DNA from: Acidovorax kalamii | Lineage (GTDB): Bacteria > Pseudomonadota > Gammaproteobacteria > Burkholderiales > Burkholderiaceae_C | Assembly (NCBI RefSeq): GCF_002245625.1 | Contig: NZ_NOIG01000004.1 | Location: 310,001 to 374,000 of the forward strand | Direction of reading: 5' to 3' | Length of the DNA stretch: 64,000 bases | In this document: positions 20,596 through 28,517 of the stretch, piece after piece | How the letters are laid out: the number at the start of each line of letters is the position of its first letter | How positions within the stretch are numbered: position 1 is the stretch's first letter | Notes under the pieces: model-generated | What the model was told of the DNA's origin: nothing | Database searches by the model: none | What the model saw: only the letters and a program-made list of their open reading frames with translations | Made by a program: the position numbers and the translations under genes

Positions 20596-22370
20596 GGTTT
20601 TTGTTCCTCTGCAAGTTGGCGCAGCACCTGGGTGAAGGCGTCCACGGCCAGCTGCATGTCGTTGTTGGTGGTGGATTCGAGCGGGTTGTGGCTGATGCCC
20701 GAGTTCAGCCCGCGCACAAAGAGCATGGCCTGCGGCATGATTTCGTGCAGCTTCATCGCATCGTGTCCTGCCCCGCTGGGCATGCGGAACACGGGCACGC
20801 CCAGCGTCTCCACAGCACGCTCCCAGTGGTGTTGCCAGGCGGGCGCGCTGGGCGCAGCGGCGGCACGCATGGATTCTTCCAGCGTGTAGCGCAGGCCGCG
20901 CCGGGCGGCGATTTTGGCGAGCTGTTCCTTCACATCGCTCACCAGCGCATCGCGCTGGGCGTCGGTGGGCGCGCGCAGGTCGAGGCTGAATTGGCAGCGG
21001 CCGGGCACCACGTTGATGGAGCCTGCGGGCACCTGCAGCTGGCCGATAGTGCCCACCGAGTCGCCGTCCTGCGCGGCACGCTGCTCCACATACAGCGCCA
21101 GCTCGGCCACGGCCACGGCCGCGTCGCGGCGCCGGTCCATGGGGGTGGTGCCCGCGTGGCTGGCGGTGCCGATCATCTCGCACAGAAAACGCACACTGCC
21201 ATTGATGGAGGTGACCACGCCCAGGGGCAGGTCCAGCTCGTTGAGCACCGGGCCCTGCTCGATGTGCACCTCGATGAAACCCAGGTACTGCGCGGGGTCG
21301 CGCTGGAGCTTCGGGATGTCATCGATGCACAGGCCCGCGTGCTGCATGGCCGCGCGCATGGTCACGCCGTCCACGTCCTTCTGGTCAAGCCAGGCGGGGT
21401 TGAAGTCGCCAATGAGCGCGCCCGAGCCGAGGAAGGTGGCCTTGTAGCGCTGGCCTTCTTCTTCGGCAAAACCCACCACCTCGATGCCGAAAGGCAGACG
21501 TTTGCCGGCGCGGTGCAGCTCGCGCACGCAGGCCATGGGCACAAAAATGCCCAGGCGGCCGTCGTACTTGCCGCCGTTGCGCACGGTGTCGTAGTGGCTG
21601 CCGGTCATGAGATAACGCGCGCCTTCTGTGGCGGGGTGGTAGCGCCCCACCACATTGCCCACGGCGTCGATCTCCACCTCGTCAAAGCCGCAGTCGCGCA
21701 TCCAGTGGCTGATGCGCTGGGCGCACGCGCGGTGCGCGTCGGTGAGGTAGGTGACGGTGAGCTGGCCTTTTTCGGCAAAGCCGGGGTCGGAGTGCTCGGC
21801 AAGCTTTTCCTGCCAGTCCCACACGTCGTTGCCCAGCACGGGCTCGGCACCGAACTTGTCGTTCAGGCGGATCTCGGCGATGCGGTGGACATTGCGCAGG
21901 GCCTCGGCCAGCTCGAACTCGGGGTGGTTGTCGAGCCGCCGCGCAAAGGTGTCGATGATTTCCTGCTTGGGCAGGCCCGTGCCGCGCGGCCCGCGCACCG
22001 CCAGGATGAACGGAAAGCCGAAGCGCTCGTTGTACGCGGCGTTGAGCTGCTGGATGCGCGCGAACTCCTCGGGCGTGCACTGCGTGAGGCCCGCCTTGCT
22101 CTGCTCATTGGTGGATTCGGCCGTGAGATTTTTTGCCACCATGGCCTTGCCCGCCAGTTCGGGGTGGGCGCGGATCAGCGCGAGCTGCGCGTCCTGCCCC
22201 GCCGTGCGCACCACCTGGGCCAGCGCATGCTGCAGGTGGGCCTGCGAGCGGAAGGGGCGCTGGGCGAGCGCCTGCTCGGCGATCCAGGGCGAGTGTTCGT
22301 ACAGGCCGTCCAGCAGCTGCAATGCCTCGGCAGCGCTGGCGGCGTTGAGTTGTTCCAGGGTCAGGGCCAT
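20592..22370 (-). CDS. uraD-allC: bifunctional OHCU decarboxylase / allantoate amidohydrolase fusion
   Basis: Two purine-pathway enzymes in one 592-aa chain. Residues about 1-170 are OHCU decarboxylase (UraD), with catalytic His69 in AHPELAGK, Glu89 in STNEQSKAGL, and ERFGFPFILAVRG; it produces S-allantoin. Residues about 175-592 are an M20-type allantoate amidohydrolase with GSHYDTVRNGGKYDG, FAEEEGQRY, EVHIEQGPVL and MPSGAGHDAM. The two reactions are separated by allantoinase, which is encoded by the gene immediately upstream with a 2-base gap. The start at 22370 (MALTLEQLNAAS) is where UraD homology begins; an extension to 22448 lies inside puuE. Fused forms are, as I recall, annotated in other Comamonadaceae. 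All key residues of both parts appear present. Confidence 0.94.
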   Translation of the reverse strand: MALTLEQLNAASAAEALQLLDGLYEHSPWIAEQALAQRPFRSQAHLQHALAQVVRTAGQDAQLALIRAHPELAGKAMVAKNLTAESTNEQSKAGLTQCTPEEFARIQQLNAAYNERFGFPFILAVRGPRGTGLPKQEIIDTFARRLDNHPEFELAEALRNVHRIAEIRLNDKFGAEPVLGNDVWDWQEKLAEHSDPGFAEKGQLTVTYLTDAHRACAQRISHWMRDCGFDEVEIDAVGNVVGRYHPATEGARYLMTGSHYDTVRNGGKYDGRLGIFVPMACVRELHRAGKRLPFGIEVVGFAEEEGQRYKATFLGSGALIGDFNPAWLDQKDVDGVTMRAAMQHAGLCIDDIPKLQRDPAQYLGFIEVHIEQGPVLNELDLPLGVVTSINGSVRFLCEMIGTASHAGTTPMDRRRDAAVAVAELALYVEQRAAQDGDSVGTIGQLQVPAGSINVVPGRCQFSLDLRAPTDAQRDALVSDVKEQLAKIAARRGLRYTLEESMRAAAAPSAPAWQHHWERAVETLGVPVFRMPSGAGHDAMKLHEIMPQAMLFVRGLNSGISHNPLESTTNNDMQLAVDAFTQVLRQLAEEQKP

Positions 22371-22372
22371 GC

Positions 22373-23332
22373 TCAGCCTGCTTTCTGCGTGGGGTAGGGG
22401 TGCGTCTGTTTCCAGTGGCGCGCGATGTCGATGCGGCGGCACACCCACACGTCGCTGTGCTGCTGGATGTGGTCCAGAAAGCGCTGCAGCGCCGTGATGC
22501 GGCCAGGGCGCCCGAGCAGGCGGCAGTGCATGCCGATGCTCATCATCTTGGGCGCGTTGTCGCCCGCCGGGTCGCCCTCGGCGTACAGCGCGTCGAAGGT
22601 GTCCTTCATGTACTGAAAGAATGGGTCGGCGTGCGAATAGCCCTGCGGCAGCGCAAAGCGCATGTCGTTGCAGTCGAGCGTGTAGGGCACGATGAGCTGG
22701 GGCACGGTGGCGCCGTTGCTCTTCTTCACGTTCATCCAGAACGGTAGGTCGTCACCGTAGTAGTCGCTGTCGTATTCGAAGCCGCCAAAGTCGGCCACCA
22801 GGCGGCGGGTGTTGGGGCTGTCACGGCCGGTGTACCAGCCCAGCGCACGGTGCCCCGTCATGCGTTCGATGATCTCCATGGCCTCGGCCATGTGGGCGCG
22901 CTCGACTTCCTCGGGGATGTGCTGGTAGTGGATCCACTTCAGGCCGTGGCAGGCGATCTCGTGGCCCAGCTGCACGAAGGCCTGGGTCAGCTCGGGGTGG
23001 CGCTGCAGCGCGCTCGACACGCCAAACACGGTCAGGGGCAGTTTGCGTTTTTCGAACTCGCGCAGGATGCGCCACACGCCAGCGCGCGAGCCGTATTCGT
23101 AGATGCCTTCCATGCTCATGTGCCGCTCGGGGTAGCTCGCGGGGTTGAACATTTCGGACAGGAACTGCTCGCTGCCTGCATCGCCGTGCAGCACGGCGTT
23201 CTCGCCGCCTTCTTCATAGTTCAGCACGAACTGCACGGCAATGCGCGCACCGCCTGGCCATTGCGCGTGGGGCGGGTTCTTGCCGTAGCCGATGAGGTCG
23301 CGGGGGTAGTGCTGGGTGGAGTCGTAGATCAT
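22373..23332 (-). CDS. puuE: allantoinase PuuE (polysaccharide deacetylase-like)
   Basis: Cofactor-independent allantoinase that opens S-allantoin to allantoate. It belongs to the polysaccharide deacetylase superfamily and is unrelated to the metal-dependent AllB type. The 319-aa protein carries the distinctive opening YPRDLIGYGKNPPHAQWP and VQFVLNYEEGGE, then SRAGVWRILREFEKR and the GHEIACHGLKWIHYQ segment. It begins 21 bases after the gntR gene and is followed 2 bases later by uraD-allC, so the operon order is gntR-puuE-uraD/allC-M20. Its substrate comes from the UraD half of the next protein and its product goes to the AllC half. Confidence 0.96.
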   Translation of the reverse strand: MIYDSTQHYPRDLIGYGKNPPHAQWPGGARIAVQFVLNYEEGGENAVLHGDAGSEQFLSEMFNPASYPERHMSMEGIYEYGSRAGVWRILREFEKRKLPLTVFGVSSALQRHPELTQAFVQLGHEIACHGLKWIHYQHIPEEVERAHMAEAMEIIERMTGHRALGWYTGRDSPNTRRLVADFGGFEYDSDYYGDDLPFWMNVKKSNGATVPQLIVPYTLDCNDMRFALPQGYSHADPFFQYMKDTFDALYAEGDPAGDNAPKMMSIGMHCRLLGRPGRITALQRFLDHIQQHSDVWVCRRIDIARHWKQTHPYPTQKAG

Positions 23333-23353
23333 GGGCGTCAGGGGTTCAAAGGG

Positions 23354-24022
23354 TCACGGCATGAGCGCGGCGGCCAGGTCGCTGGCCGGGCGTTTGCGGT
23401 CAAACGTCAGGCTGGCTTCCACATGTTCGAGGTGCGACTGCATGAGCGAGACGGCCAGCGCCTCGTCACGCGCGGCCAGCGCCGCCACGATGTCGCCATG
23501 CTCTTCATGCGAGTGCTCGGCGGCGCTGGCGGACTGGTACATCAGCGTGATCAGCGCGCAGCGCGAGATCAGGTCGCCCAGCATCTGCGCCAGCACCTCG
23601 TTGCCCATGAGTTCGGCCATGCGCACATGGAAGTCGCCCAGCAGCTCGGTGCGGCTGCTCGCGTCGGCCGTGCCCATGGCGGCCTTCTCACTGGCCACAT
23701 GGGCGCGCAGGGCCTTGATCTTGGCGGGGGTCACGGTTTGTACAAAGGCGCGCGTCATCTCGGTTTCGAGCATGCGGCGCACGGCAAACACCTGGCGGGC
23801 TTCTTCGACGGAAGGCGTGGAGACAAAAGCGCCGCGCGCGGGCTCCAGCGTGACGAGGCGGTTCTGCGCGAGCTGGAACAGCGCCTGGCGCACCAGCGTG
23901 CGCGACACGCCGAAGTGGTCTGCCAGTTTCTGCTCGGCCAATTTGGTGCCTGGCTGCAGGCGGTGCTCCACGATGGCGCGGGTCAGCGCCTCGACAATCG
24001 CACTGGTGGATGAAGATTCCAT
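23354..24022 (-). CDS. GntR family (FCD) regulator of the allantoin/urate genes
   Basis: A 222-aa FadR-type regulator: winged helix at residues 8-72 (LQPGTKLAEQKLADHFGVSRTLVRQALFQL) and an FCD effector domain with DFHVRMAELMGNEVLA and later histidines (SHEEH, SHLEH) that form the metal-carboxylate pocket. It is the first gene of the leftward operon with puuE and uraD-allC and faces hiuH. Between the two starts lies an exact 18-bp palindrome 24 bases before its own start codon. It therefore very likely represses or activates both directions. Ligand candidates are urate, allantoate or another ring-opened intermediate with a carboxylate; this is inference. Confidence 0.93.
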   Translation of the reverse strand: MESSSTSAIVEALTRAIVEHRLQPGTKLAEQKLADHFGVSRTLVRQALFQLAQNRLVTLEPARGAFVSTPSVEEARQVFAVRRMLETEMTRAFVQTVTPAKIKALRAHVASEKAAMGTADASSRTELLGDFHVRMAELMGNEVLAQMLGDLISRCALITLMYQSASAAEHSHEEHGDIVAALAARDEALAVSLMQSHLEHVEASLTFDRKRPASDLAAALMP

Positions 24023-24046
24023 GGTGGCATGATACGTTGGATGGCG

Positions 24047-24064
24047 AAAAGTGTATACACTTTT
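24047..24064. promoter_or_regulatory. 18-bp perfect palindromic operator between gntR and hiuH
   Basis: AAAAGTGTATACACTTTT is a perfect palindrome placed 24 bases upstream of the gntR start and 66 upstream of hiuH. Its form, a T-rich/A-rich site with a GTATAC centre, agrees with FCD GntR operators. The chance of an 18-bp perfect palindrome at exactly this place is very low, so a regulatory role is well supported; the identity of the bound protein is inferred from position. Confidence 0.8.
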
Positions 24065-24130
24065 GGTCTACACGCTGCGATCTGGCAATCCTCGCCGATC
24101 GGCCGTGGTCCCCACTTCAGGAGATTCCCT

Positions 24131-24481
24131 ATGGGATTGAGCACCCACGTTCTCGACACCATGAACGGCTGCCCCGCCGCTGGCATGGAGGTCGCCCTGT
24201 ATGCCACCGATGGCGACGCCGCCACCCTCATCAAGCGCCTGGTGCTGAACCACGATGGCCGCACCGATGCGCCGCTGTTCGACAACGCCAGCCTCCGCAC
24301 CGGCACCTACCGGCTGCGTTTTGATGTGGCGGGCTACTTCAAGGCCCGGGGCGTGCAGTTGCCCGAACCCAACTTTTTGAACCAGGTGAGCCTGGACTTC
24401 GGCATTGCGCATGCCGACCAGCACTACCACGTGCCCCTGCTGGTGAGCCCGTGGAGCTATTCGACCTACCGAGGTTCGTAG
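24131..24481 (+). CDS. hiuH: 5-hydroxyisourate hydrolase
   Basis: Transthyretin-related enzyme that hydrolyses 5-hydroxyisourate, the unstable product of urate oxidation, to OHCU. The 116-aa chain has all signature residues: GLSTHVLDTMNGCPAAG with His6, the Arg in HDGRTDAPL, HYHVPLLVSPWSYSTYRGS and the C-terminal YRGS tetrapeptide that marks the family. AGGAG at 24119-24123 precedes the ATG. No signal peptide, so it acts in the cytoplasm. It is divergent from the gntR-puuE operon and shares its operator region. It links PuuD to the UraD domain. Confidence 0.97.
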   Translation: MGLSTHVLDTMNGCPAAGMEVALYATDGDAATLIKRLVLNHDGRTDAPLFDNASLRTGTYRLRFDVAGYFKARGVQLPEPNFLNQVSLDFGIAHADQHYHVPLLVSPWSYSTYRGS

Positions 24482-24495
24482 GCATCGCGGCCGCG

Positions 24496-24516
24496 CCGAG
24501 CGGCGAAGCCGCTCGG
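24496..24516. terminator. GC-rich hairpin between convergent hiuH and lipoprotein genes
   Basis: CCGAGCGGC and GCCGCTCGG form a perfect 9-bp stem with a GAA loop in the 45-base gap between the hiuH stop and the convergent gene ending at 24527. There is no T run, so it is only terminator-like; it could slow transcription from both sides. Confidence 0.5.
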
Positions 24517-24526
24517 AGGGATGTAC

Positions 24527-25072
24527 TTACAACTGTCCTTCAGTCAGGGTATCCAGCTGAAAGTGCCCGCCCTTGTCCCATAGCCAGGTGTCGGTGTAGG
24601 TGACCTTGCCCATGCGCGTGGGCGCAGGAAAGGGCGCCGCAGCGCGCACGGTGCGCTCGATCTCGGCCACCACCTCGGGCGCGTGGCGCGGGGCGCGCAT
24701 CCAGTGCAGGCGGGTGACCTTGCCGCTGCGGTCGATGTCTACCTGCAGCACGCCGATGGCGTACAACTGGGCGGGCAGCTTGCCTTTGAAGATGCGTTCA
24801 CGGTTCAGCCCATAAAGGTGCGTGGCCGCATCCTGCCGGTAGGCCTGGGGCGTGGCGGCGGCCGAGGGGCGTGCCGACCCGGCGGCAGCGGGCACCGGGC
24901 CCTTCACGCCACTGGGCTCCGCGCTGGTGGACGGCACGCTGTCAGGAGGTGCCGGGGTGGGTTCAGGTGGCGATTTGCAGGCCGATACCAGGGCGGCGCC
25001 AAGGGCCATGATGCCTGCCAGCAGCCAGTGGCTGCGCGGGCCGGGGGAGCGGTGGGGGGGCGTGTCGGGCAT
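24527..25072 (-). CDS. putative lipoprotein with TonB-like C-terminal domain
   Basis: A 181-aa protein starting MPDTPPHRSPGPRSHWLLAG, with one hydrophobic segment ending in a lipobox-like V-S-A-C, then a Pro/Ala/Ser-rich linker of about 55 residues. The C-terminal 90 residues resemble TonB C-terminal domains: QLYAIGVLQVDIDRSGKVTRLHW followed by PEVVAEIERTVRAAAPFPAP. It lacks ExbB/ExbD neighbours, so it may be a TonB-family energy transducer homologue or an unrelated envelope protein with the same fold. It runs convergent to hiuH and divergent from xdhC with only 61 bases between starts. A long frame extension to 25351 lies over xdhC and is ignored. Confidence 0.7.
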   Translation of the reverse strand: MPDTPPHRSPGPRSHWLLAGIMALGAALVSACKSPPEPTPAPPDSVPSTSAEPSGVKGPVPAAAGSARPSAAATPQAYRQDAATHLYGLNRERIFKGKLPAQLYAIGVLQVDIDRSGKVTRLHWMRAPRHAPEVVAEIERTVRAAAPFPAPTRMGKVTYTDTWLWDKGGHFQLDTLTEGQL

Positions 25073-25133
25073 GGTGTGGGTGTGGCAGGGGCCGCCAGCG
25101 GTGTCAGCGGCCAAGGGCGTTAACGACAAAGGA

Positions 25134-25952
25134 ATGGCGGTGACAAATTTGCGTTTGCTGTTGGACGGTTTGGCCGCCGGGTCAGCATGCCTGGTAACCG
25201 TAGAGTCTACCCAAGGGTCGGTGCCCCGCGAGGCCGGGGCCTGGATGGCCGTGTTTGCCGACCGCCTGGTGGGCACCATCGGCGGGGGGCACCTGGAGCT
25301 GCAGGCCATTGCCGAAGCGCGCCTGCGGCTGGCAGGCACGGCCGTCAACAACCCCGCGCCCGTGCGGTACGCACTGGGCCCTGCGCTGGGTCAATGCTGT
25401 GGCGGTGTGGTGCACTTGGGATTTGCACTGCTCACGGCGGCCGATACCCCAGGCCTCGCCACTCGCCTGGCGCCCCGCCACCACCCCGTGGCACTGTTTG
25501 GCGGCGGTCATGTGGGCCATGCGCTGGCCCGTGTGCTGGCGCCGCTACCGTTTGCGCTGACCTGGATCGACAGCCGCGACGGCATCTTCCCCGAGCCACC
25601 GCCCGACGGCGCGGTCTGCGAGCATTCCGACCCCGTGCAGGGGGCCGTGCCAGGCCTGGCACCGGGCAGCCGCGTGCTGATCATGAGCTTCAGCCACGCC
25701 GAAGACCTGGACGTGGTGGCCGCCTGCCTGCAGCGCCAGCGGCAGCAGCGGGACCTGCCCTTCATCGGTCTCATTGGAAGCCAGACCAAGTGGGCCACCT
25801 TCGGCAGCCGCCTGCGCAGCCGGGGATTCAGCCAAGACGAGCTGACCCAGGTGACCTGCCCCATCGGCATCCCCGGCATCGGGGGCAAGGAGCCCGAGGT
25901 GATCGCCGTGGCCGTGGCGGCGCAGCTGCTGCTCAGTCTGAAGGTGGCCTGA
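25134..25952 (+). CDS. xdhC: xanthine dehydrogenase accessory protein XdhC
   Basis: Maturation factor that binds molybdopterin cofactor and helps load the sulfurated form into xanthine dehydrogenase. The 272-aa protein has the N-terminal XdhC/CoxI segment LVTVESTQGSVPREAGAWMAVF with GTIGGGHLELQAIAEARL, a GQCCGG cysteine pair, and a C-terminal Rossmann domain (VALFGGGHVGHALARVLAPL) ending FIGLIGSQTKWATFGSRLRSRGF. The AAAGG before ATG 25134 is rather close, so translation may begin at an upstream in-frame codon, but homology starts here. The structural genes xdhAB lie about 12 kb away at 37.6-41.5 kb. puuD follows on the same strand after 265 bases. Confidence 0.93.
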   Translation: MAVTNLRLLLDGLAAGSACLVTVESTQGSVPREAGAWMAVFADRLVGTIGGGHLELQAIAEARLRLAGTAVNNPAPVRYALGPALGQCCGGVVHLGFALLTAADTPGLATRLAPRHHPVALFGGGHVGHALARVLAPLPFALTWIDSRDGIFPEPPPDGAVCEHSDPVQGAVPGLAPGSRVLIMSFSHAEDLDVVAACLQRQRQQRDLPFIGLIGSQTKWATFGSRLRSRGFSQDELTQVTCPIGIPGIGGKEPEVIAVAVAAQLLLSLKVA

Positions 25953-26053
25953 GAACCTATGGCTGGAACGATTCATGCACCTGCCGTCACAACAGCTTGA
26001 ATGCGGGTAATTCCCGCCCCGCAGGCACCAGACTGGGGCTGGAATCGGGAACA

Positions 26054-26071
26054 ATTTCTGCATACACTTTG
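26054..26071. promoter_or_regulatory. possible GntR/FCD operator before puuD
   Basis: The half TGCATACACTTT at 26059-26070 matches the right part of the 18-bp palindrome at 24047-24064 at 11 of 12 bases; the left half is degenerate. It lies about 150 bases before the puuD start, in the xdhC-puuD gap. Suggests that puuD shares the regulator of hiuH and puuE. Confidence 0.45.
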
Positions 26072-26217
26072 ATTCACCGGTCGCAGCGGTGCCCAGCAGA
26101 TTCTCTCTGCCCAGGTGCGCGACCCCCTTCTTCTGCTCAGAGCGCCCGCAGTGGTGAGCAGGTTGTACAAGCGGCATGCGCGGCACATTCGCCCGCACGC
26201 TGCCAAGGTTGAGAACT

Positions 26218-27489
26218 ATGGAAAGCTACCTTCTCGACTGGGCCAACCTGCTCTTGCGCTGGGTCCACGTCATCACCGCCATCGCCTGGATCGGCTCGTC
26301 GTTCTACTTCGTCTTCCTTGACAGCAGCCTCACGCCGCCCGAGGACGAAGACCTCAAGAAACAGGGCGTGAGCGGCGAACTGTGGGCCGTGCACGGCGGC
26401 GGGTTCTACCACCCCGTCAAGTTCGCCGTGTCACCACCCAAGCTGCCTGGGCACCTGCACTGGTTCTTCTGGGAGAGCTACAGCACCTGGATCAGCGGCT
26501 TTGCGCTGTTCACGGTGTCCTACCTCTACAGCGCCAGTACCTACCTCATCGACAAGTCGCGCATGGACTGGGCGCCCGCCACAGCCATCGTCGTGGCGCT
26601 GGCGTTCTTTGTGGTGTTCTGGCTGCTGTACGACGCCATCTGCCGCATCTTTGGCCAGAGGAAGAACGGTGACGCCATTGTGGGCGCGCTGGTGCTGGTG
26701 CTGGTGTGCATTGCCTCGTGGCTAGCCTGCCACTGGTTTGCGGGCCGCGCGGCCTTCTTGCTGGTGGGCGCGATGATCGCCACGGCCATGAGCGCCAACG
26801 TGTTCTTCTGGATCATCCCCGGCCAGCGCACCGTGATCGCGCAGATCAAGGCGGGCGAGCCCGTGGACCCCATCCACGGCAAGCGCGGCAAGCAGCGCAG
26901 CGTGCACAACACCTACTTCACGCTGCCCGTGCTGTTTGCCATGCTCAGCAACCACTACAGCTTTACCTGGAGCCACCCGCAGAACTGGCTGGTGCTGATC
27001 CTGATGATGTTTGCGGGCGCGGCCATCCGCCAGTTCTTCGTGATGCGCCACGGCTACAAGCTGGGCCGCAACGGCAACCCGCTGCCCTATGCGCTGGTGG
27101 GCGTGGCGGTGATCGTGGGCGCCATCGCCTGGATGCGCCCGGCACCCGTCGCCGCTGTTGCAGCCGTGGCCACCCCCGCGCCAGCTGCCGGTGTTGCTCC
27201 TGTTTCAGGAGCTACCGGGGCAGGTGCAGCGGGCGCAGGCAGCCAAATTGACTTCAAATCGGTGCAGGCTGTGCTGGAGCAGCGCTGCTACATGTGCCAC
27301 GGCGAGCAGGTGCAGATGAAGAACCTGCGGCTCGATTCGCCCGCGCTGGCCCAGCAGCATGCCCAGGCCGTCTACCAGCAGGTGGTGGTGCAAAAGCTCA
27401 TGCCTATGAACAACGCCACGGGTATGACGGATGCCGAGCGTGCGCTGGTCAAGCGCTGGTTCGAGGCAGGGGCGCCCACGGGGCCTTGA
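26218..27489 (+). CDS. puuD: urate oxidase PuuD, membrane-bound with C-terminal cytochrome c domain
   Basis: Oxidises urate to 5-hydroxyisourate and passes electrons to the respiratory chain instead of making hydrogen peroxide. The 423-aa protein has an N-terminal urate-hydroxylase membrane domain with about eight helices (start MESYLLDWANLLLRWVHVITAIAWIGSSFYF; conserved HWFFWESYSTW and NTYFTLPVLFAMLSNHY), an Ala/Pro-rich linker near residues 305-340, and a c-type haem motif C357-x-x-C360-H361. Start 26218 is chosen because the membrane domain begins there. This family explains the lack of a soluble uricase. It lies near hiuH and xdhC and has a possible operator in its upstream gap. Confidence 0.95.
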   Translation: MESYLLDWANLLLRWVHVITAIAWIGSSFYFVFLDSSLTPPEDEDLKKQGVSGELWAVHGGGFYHPVKFAVSPPKLPGHLHWFFWESYSTWISGFALFTVSYLYSASTYLIDKSRMDWAPATAIVVALAFFVVFWLLYDAICRIFGQRKNGDAIVGALVLVLVCIASWLACHWFAGRAAFLLVGAMIATAMSANVFFWIIPGQRTVIAQIKAGEPVDPIHGKRGKQRSVHNTYFTLPVLFAMLSNHYSFTWSHPQNWLVLILMMFAGAAIRQFFVMRHGYKLGRNGNPLPYALVGVAVIVGAIAWMRPAPVAAVAAVATPAPAAGVAPVSGATGAGAAGAGSQIDFKSVQAVLEQRCYMCHGEQVQMKNLRLDSPALAQQHAQAVYQQVVVQKLMPMNNATGMTDAERALVKRWFEAGAPTGP

Positions 27490-27553
27490 GGCCGCGTAGT
27501 GTGGAGTGCTGAGTGCGGCGTCACTCTGCGCTCAAGCGAAGCCGTGCAGACTC

Positions 27554-27937
27554 CTAGCCCTTGACGACGGTGGCGTCGATCTCCACCACCTGCCCCGGGT
27601 ATCCCAGGCGGGCGACACCTAGGAGCGTTGCCGGAGGCACTTGCCCGCCAAAGTGCGCGGTCACGGCACCCCAGGCAGCTGAGAGGTCGGCCTGCTCGCC
27701 GACGACGTAGACAACCAGGCGGCGAATGTCTGGCGTGGCAAACCCGTGAACAGCCAGGACCTTGTTCAGATTCGCCAGGCACTGCGATGCCTGGGCGCTC
27801 GGGTCTCCGGGCGCCAAGATCGAACCATCGGTGGCCTGCGGCACCTGGCCCGCAAGGAAAAGCTGACTCCCCACGCGCTGCGCGTACTGATAGTCCGGTG
27901 TGCTTGGCAGGCCTGCGGCGGATTCGGCTTCGTTCAT
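27554..27937 (-). CDS. RidA/YjgF/UK114 family protein
   Basis: A 127-aa member of the RidA superfamily of enamine/imine deaminases and related hydrolases. Typical segments are YAQRVGSQLFLAGQVPQATDGSI, QCLANLNKVLAVHGFATPDIRRLVVYVV and the closing PPATLLGVARLGYPGQVVEIDATVV. The active-site Arg of true RidA is replaced at the usual place by a VAR-L-G sequence, so activity is uncertain. Start 27937 is preferred; another possible start at 27994 adds a basic, unlike stretch. It is the last of five leftward genes that look different in base composition from the purine genes on either side. Confidence 0.85.
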   Translation of the reverse strand: MNEAESAAGLPSTPDYQYAQRVGSQLFLAGQVPQATDGSILAPGDPSAQASQCLANLNKVLAVHGFATPDIRRLVVYVVGEQADLSAAWGAVTAHFGGQVPPATLLGVARLGYPGQVVEIDATVVKG

Positions 27938-28022
27938 GGGTGGTGCAGAGTGAGATGTGGCGCGAGTTCTTTTGTGACGCCTAGCGTTTGGCATGAGACT
28001 CAGGCCTCGTCATTGCTGGTGC

Positions 28023-28511
28023 TCAGTCGTGGGCCTGATGCTCAAGTTGGTACCACTGCTCACTCTCTGGCGCCCGGTTGGACACCAGACTGACAGAGAA
28101 CTTTGCAGCTGACCGCAGTATCGGTTGGGGTCGCGGACTAGTCCGCGAGCTGAAGTCGCCATTCCACCGTCGATGGTACTCCACGTGCACGACTTTGGAG
28201 CTTGATCGGAAGACCAGGACGAATTCGCCTTCATTCACCTCGGCAGGCAGCGTCATGCGGCATTGGAGCCAGCCAAGTTGCAACGCCTGGCAGTTGCTGT
28301 CGCGGGTTGAGTACGGGCCAAAGGCGAACAGTTCATGCCAGTCCAGTGGGAGTACGTTTGCCAGATCTACCTCATGGACTTTCCCGGATCGAACCAGCTT
28401 TCCGAGGGCTGTGCTGAACTCACCTGCTGGCTTGGCCGTGGTGCAGGCGAGCAGGATTGCAAGGACGCTCGCAAGCGCGATGGCTTTTGCGAAGTTCAGG
28501 ATGGGTCGCAT
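28023..28511 (-). CDS. hypothetical lipoprotein
   Basis: A 162-aa protein of no family I recognise. It has a signal sequence with a lipobox L-L-A-C at Cys23 and a mature part rich in beta-type sequence (VHEVDLANVLPLDWHELFAFGPYS; GEFVLVFRSSSKVVHVEYHRRW) that suggests a small secreted or membrane-anchored domain. It begins only 6 bases after the stop of the acetyltransferase gene, so the two are almost certainly co-transcribed. GC content by eye is lower than in the core genes, consistent with acquisition. Function unknown. Confidence 0.65.
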   Translation of the reverse strand: MRPILNFAKAIALASVLAILLACTTAKPAGEFSTALGKLVRSGKVHEVDLANVLPLDWHELFAFGPYSTRDSNCQALQLGWLQCRMTLPAEVNEGEFVLVFRSSSKVVHVEYHRRWNGDFSSRTSPRPQPILRSAAKFSVSLVSNRAPESEQWYQLEHQAHD

Positions 28512-28517
28512 GGGGGG

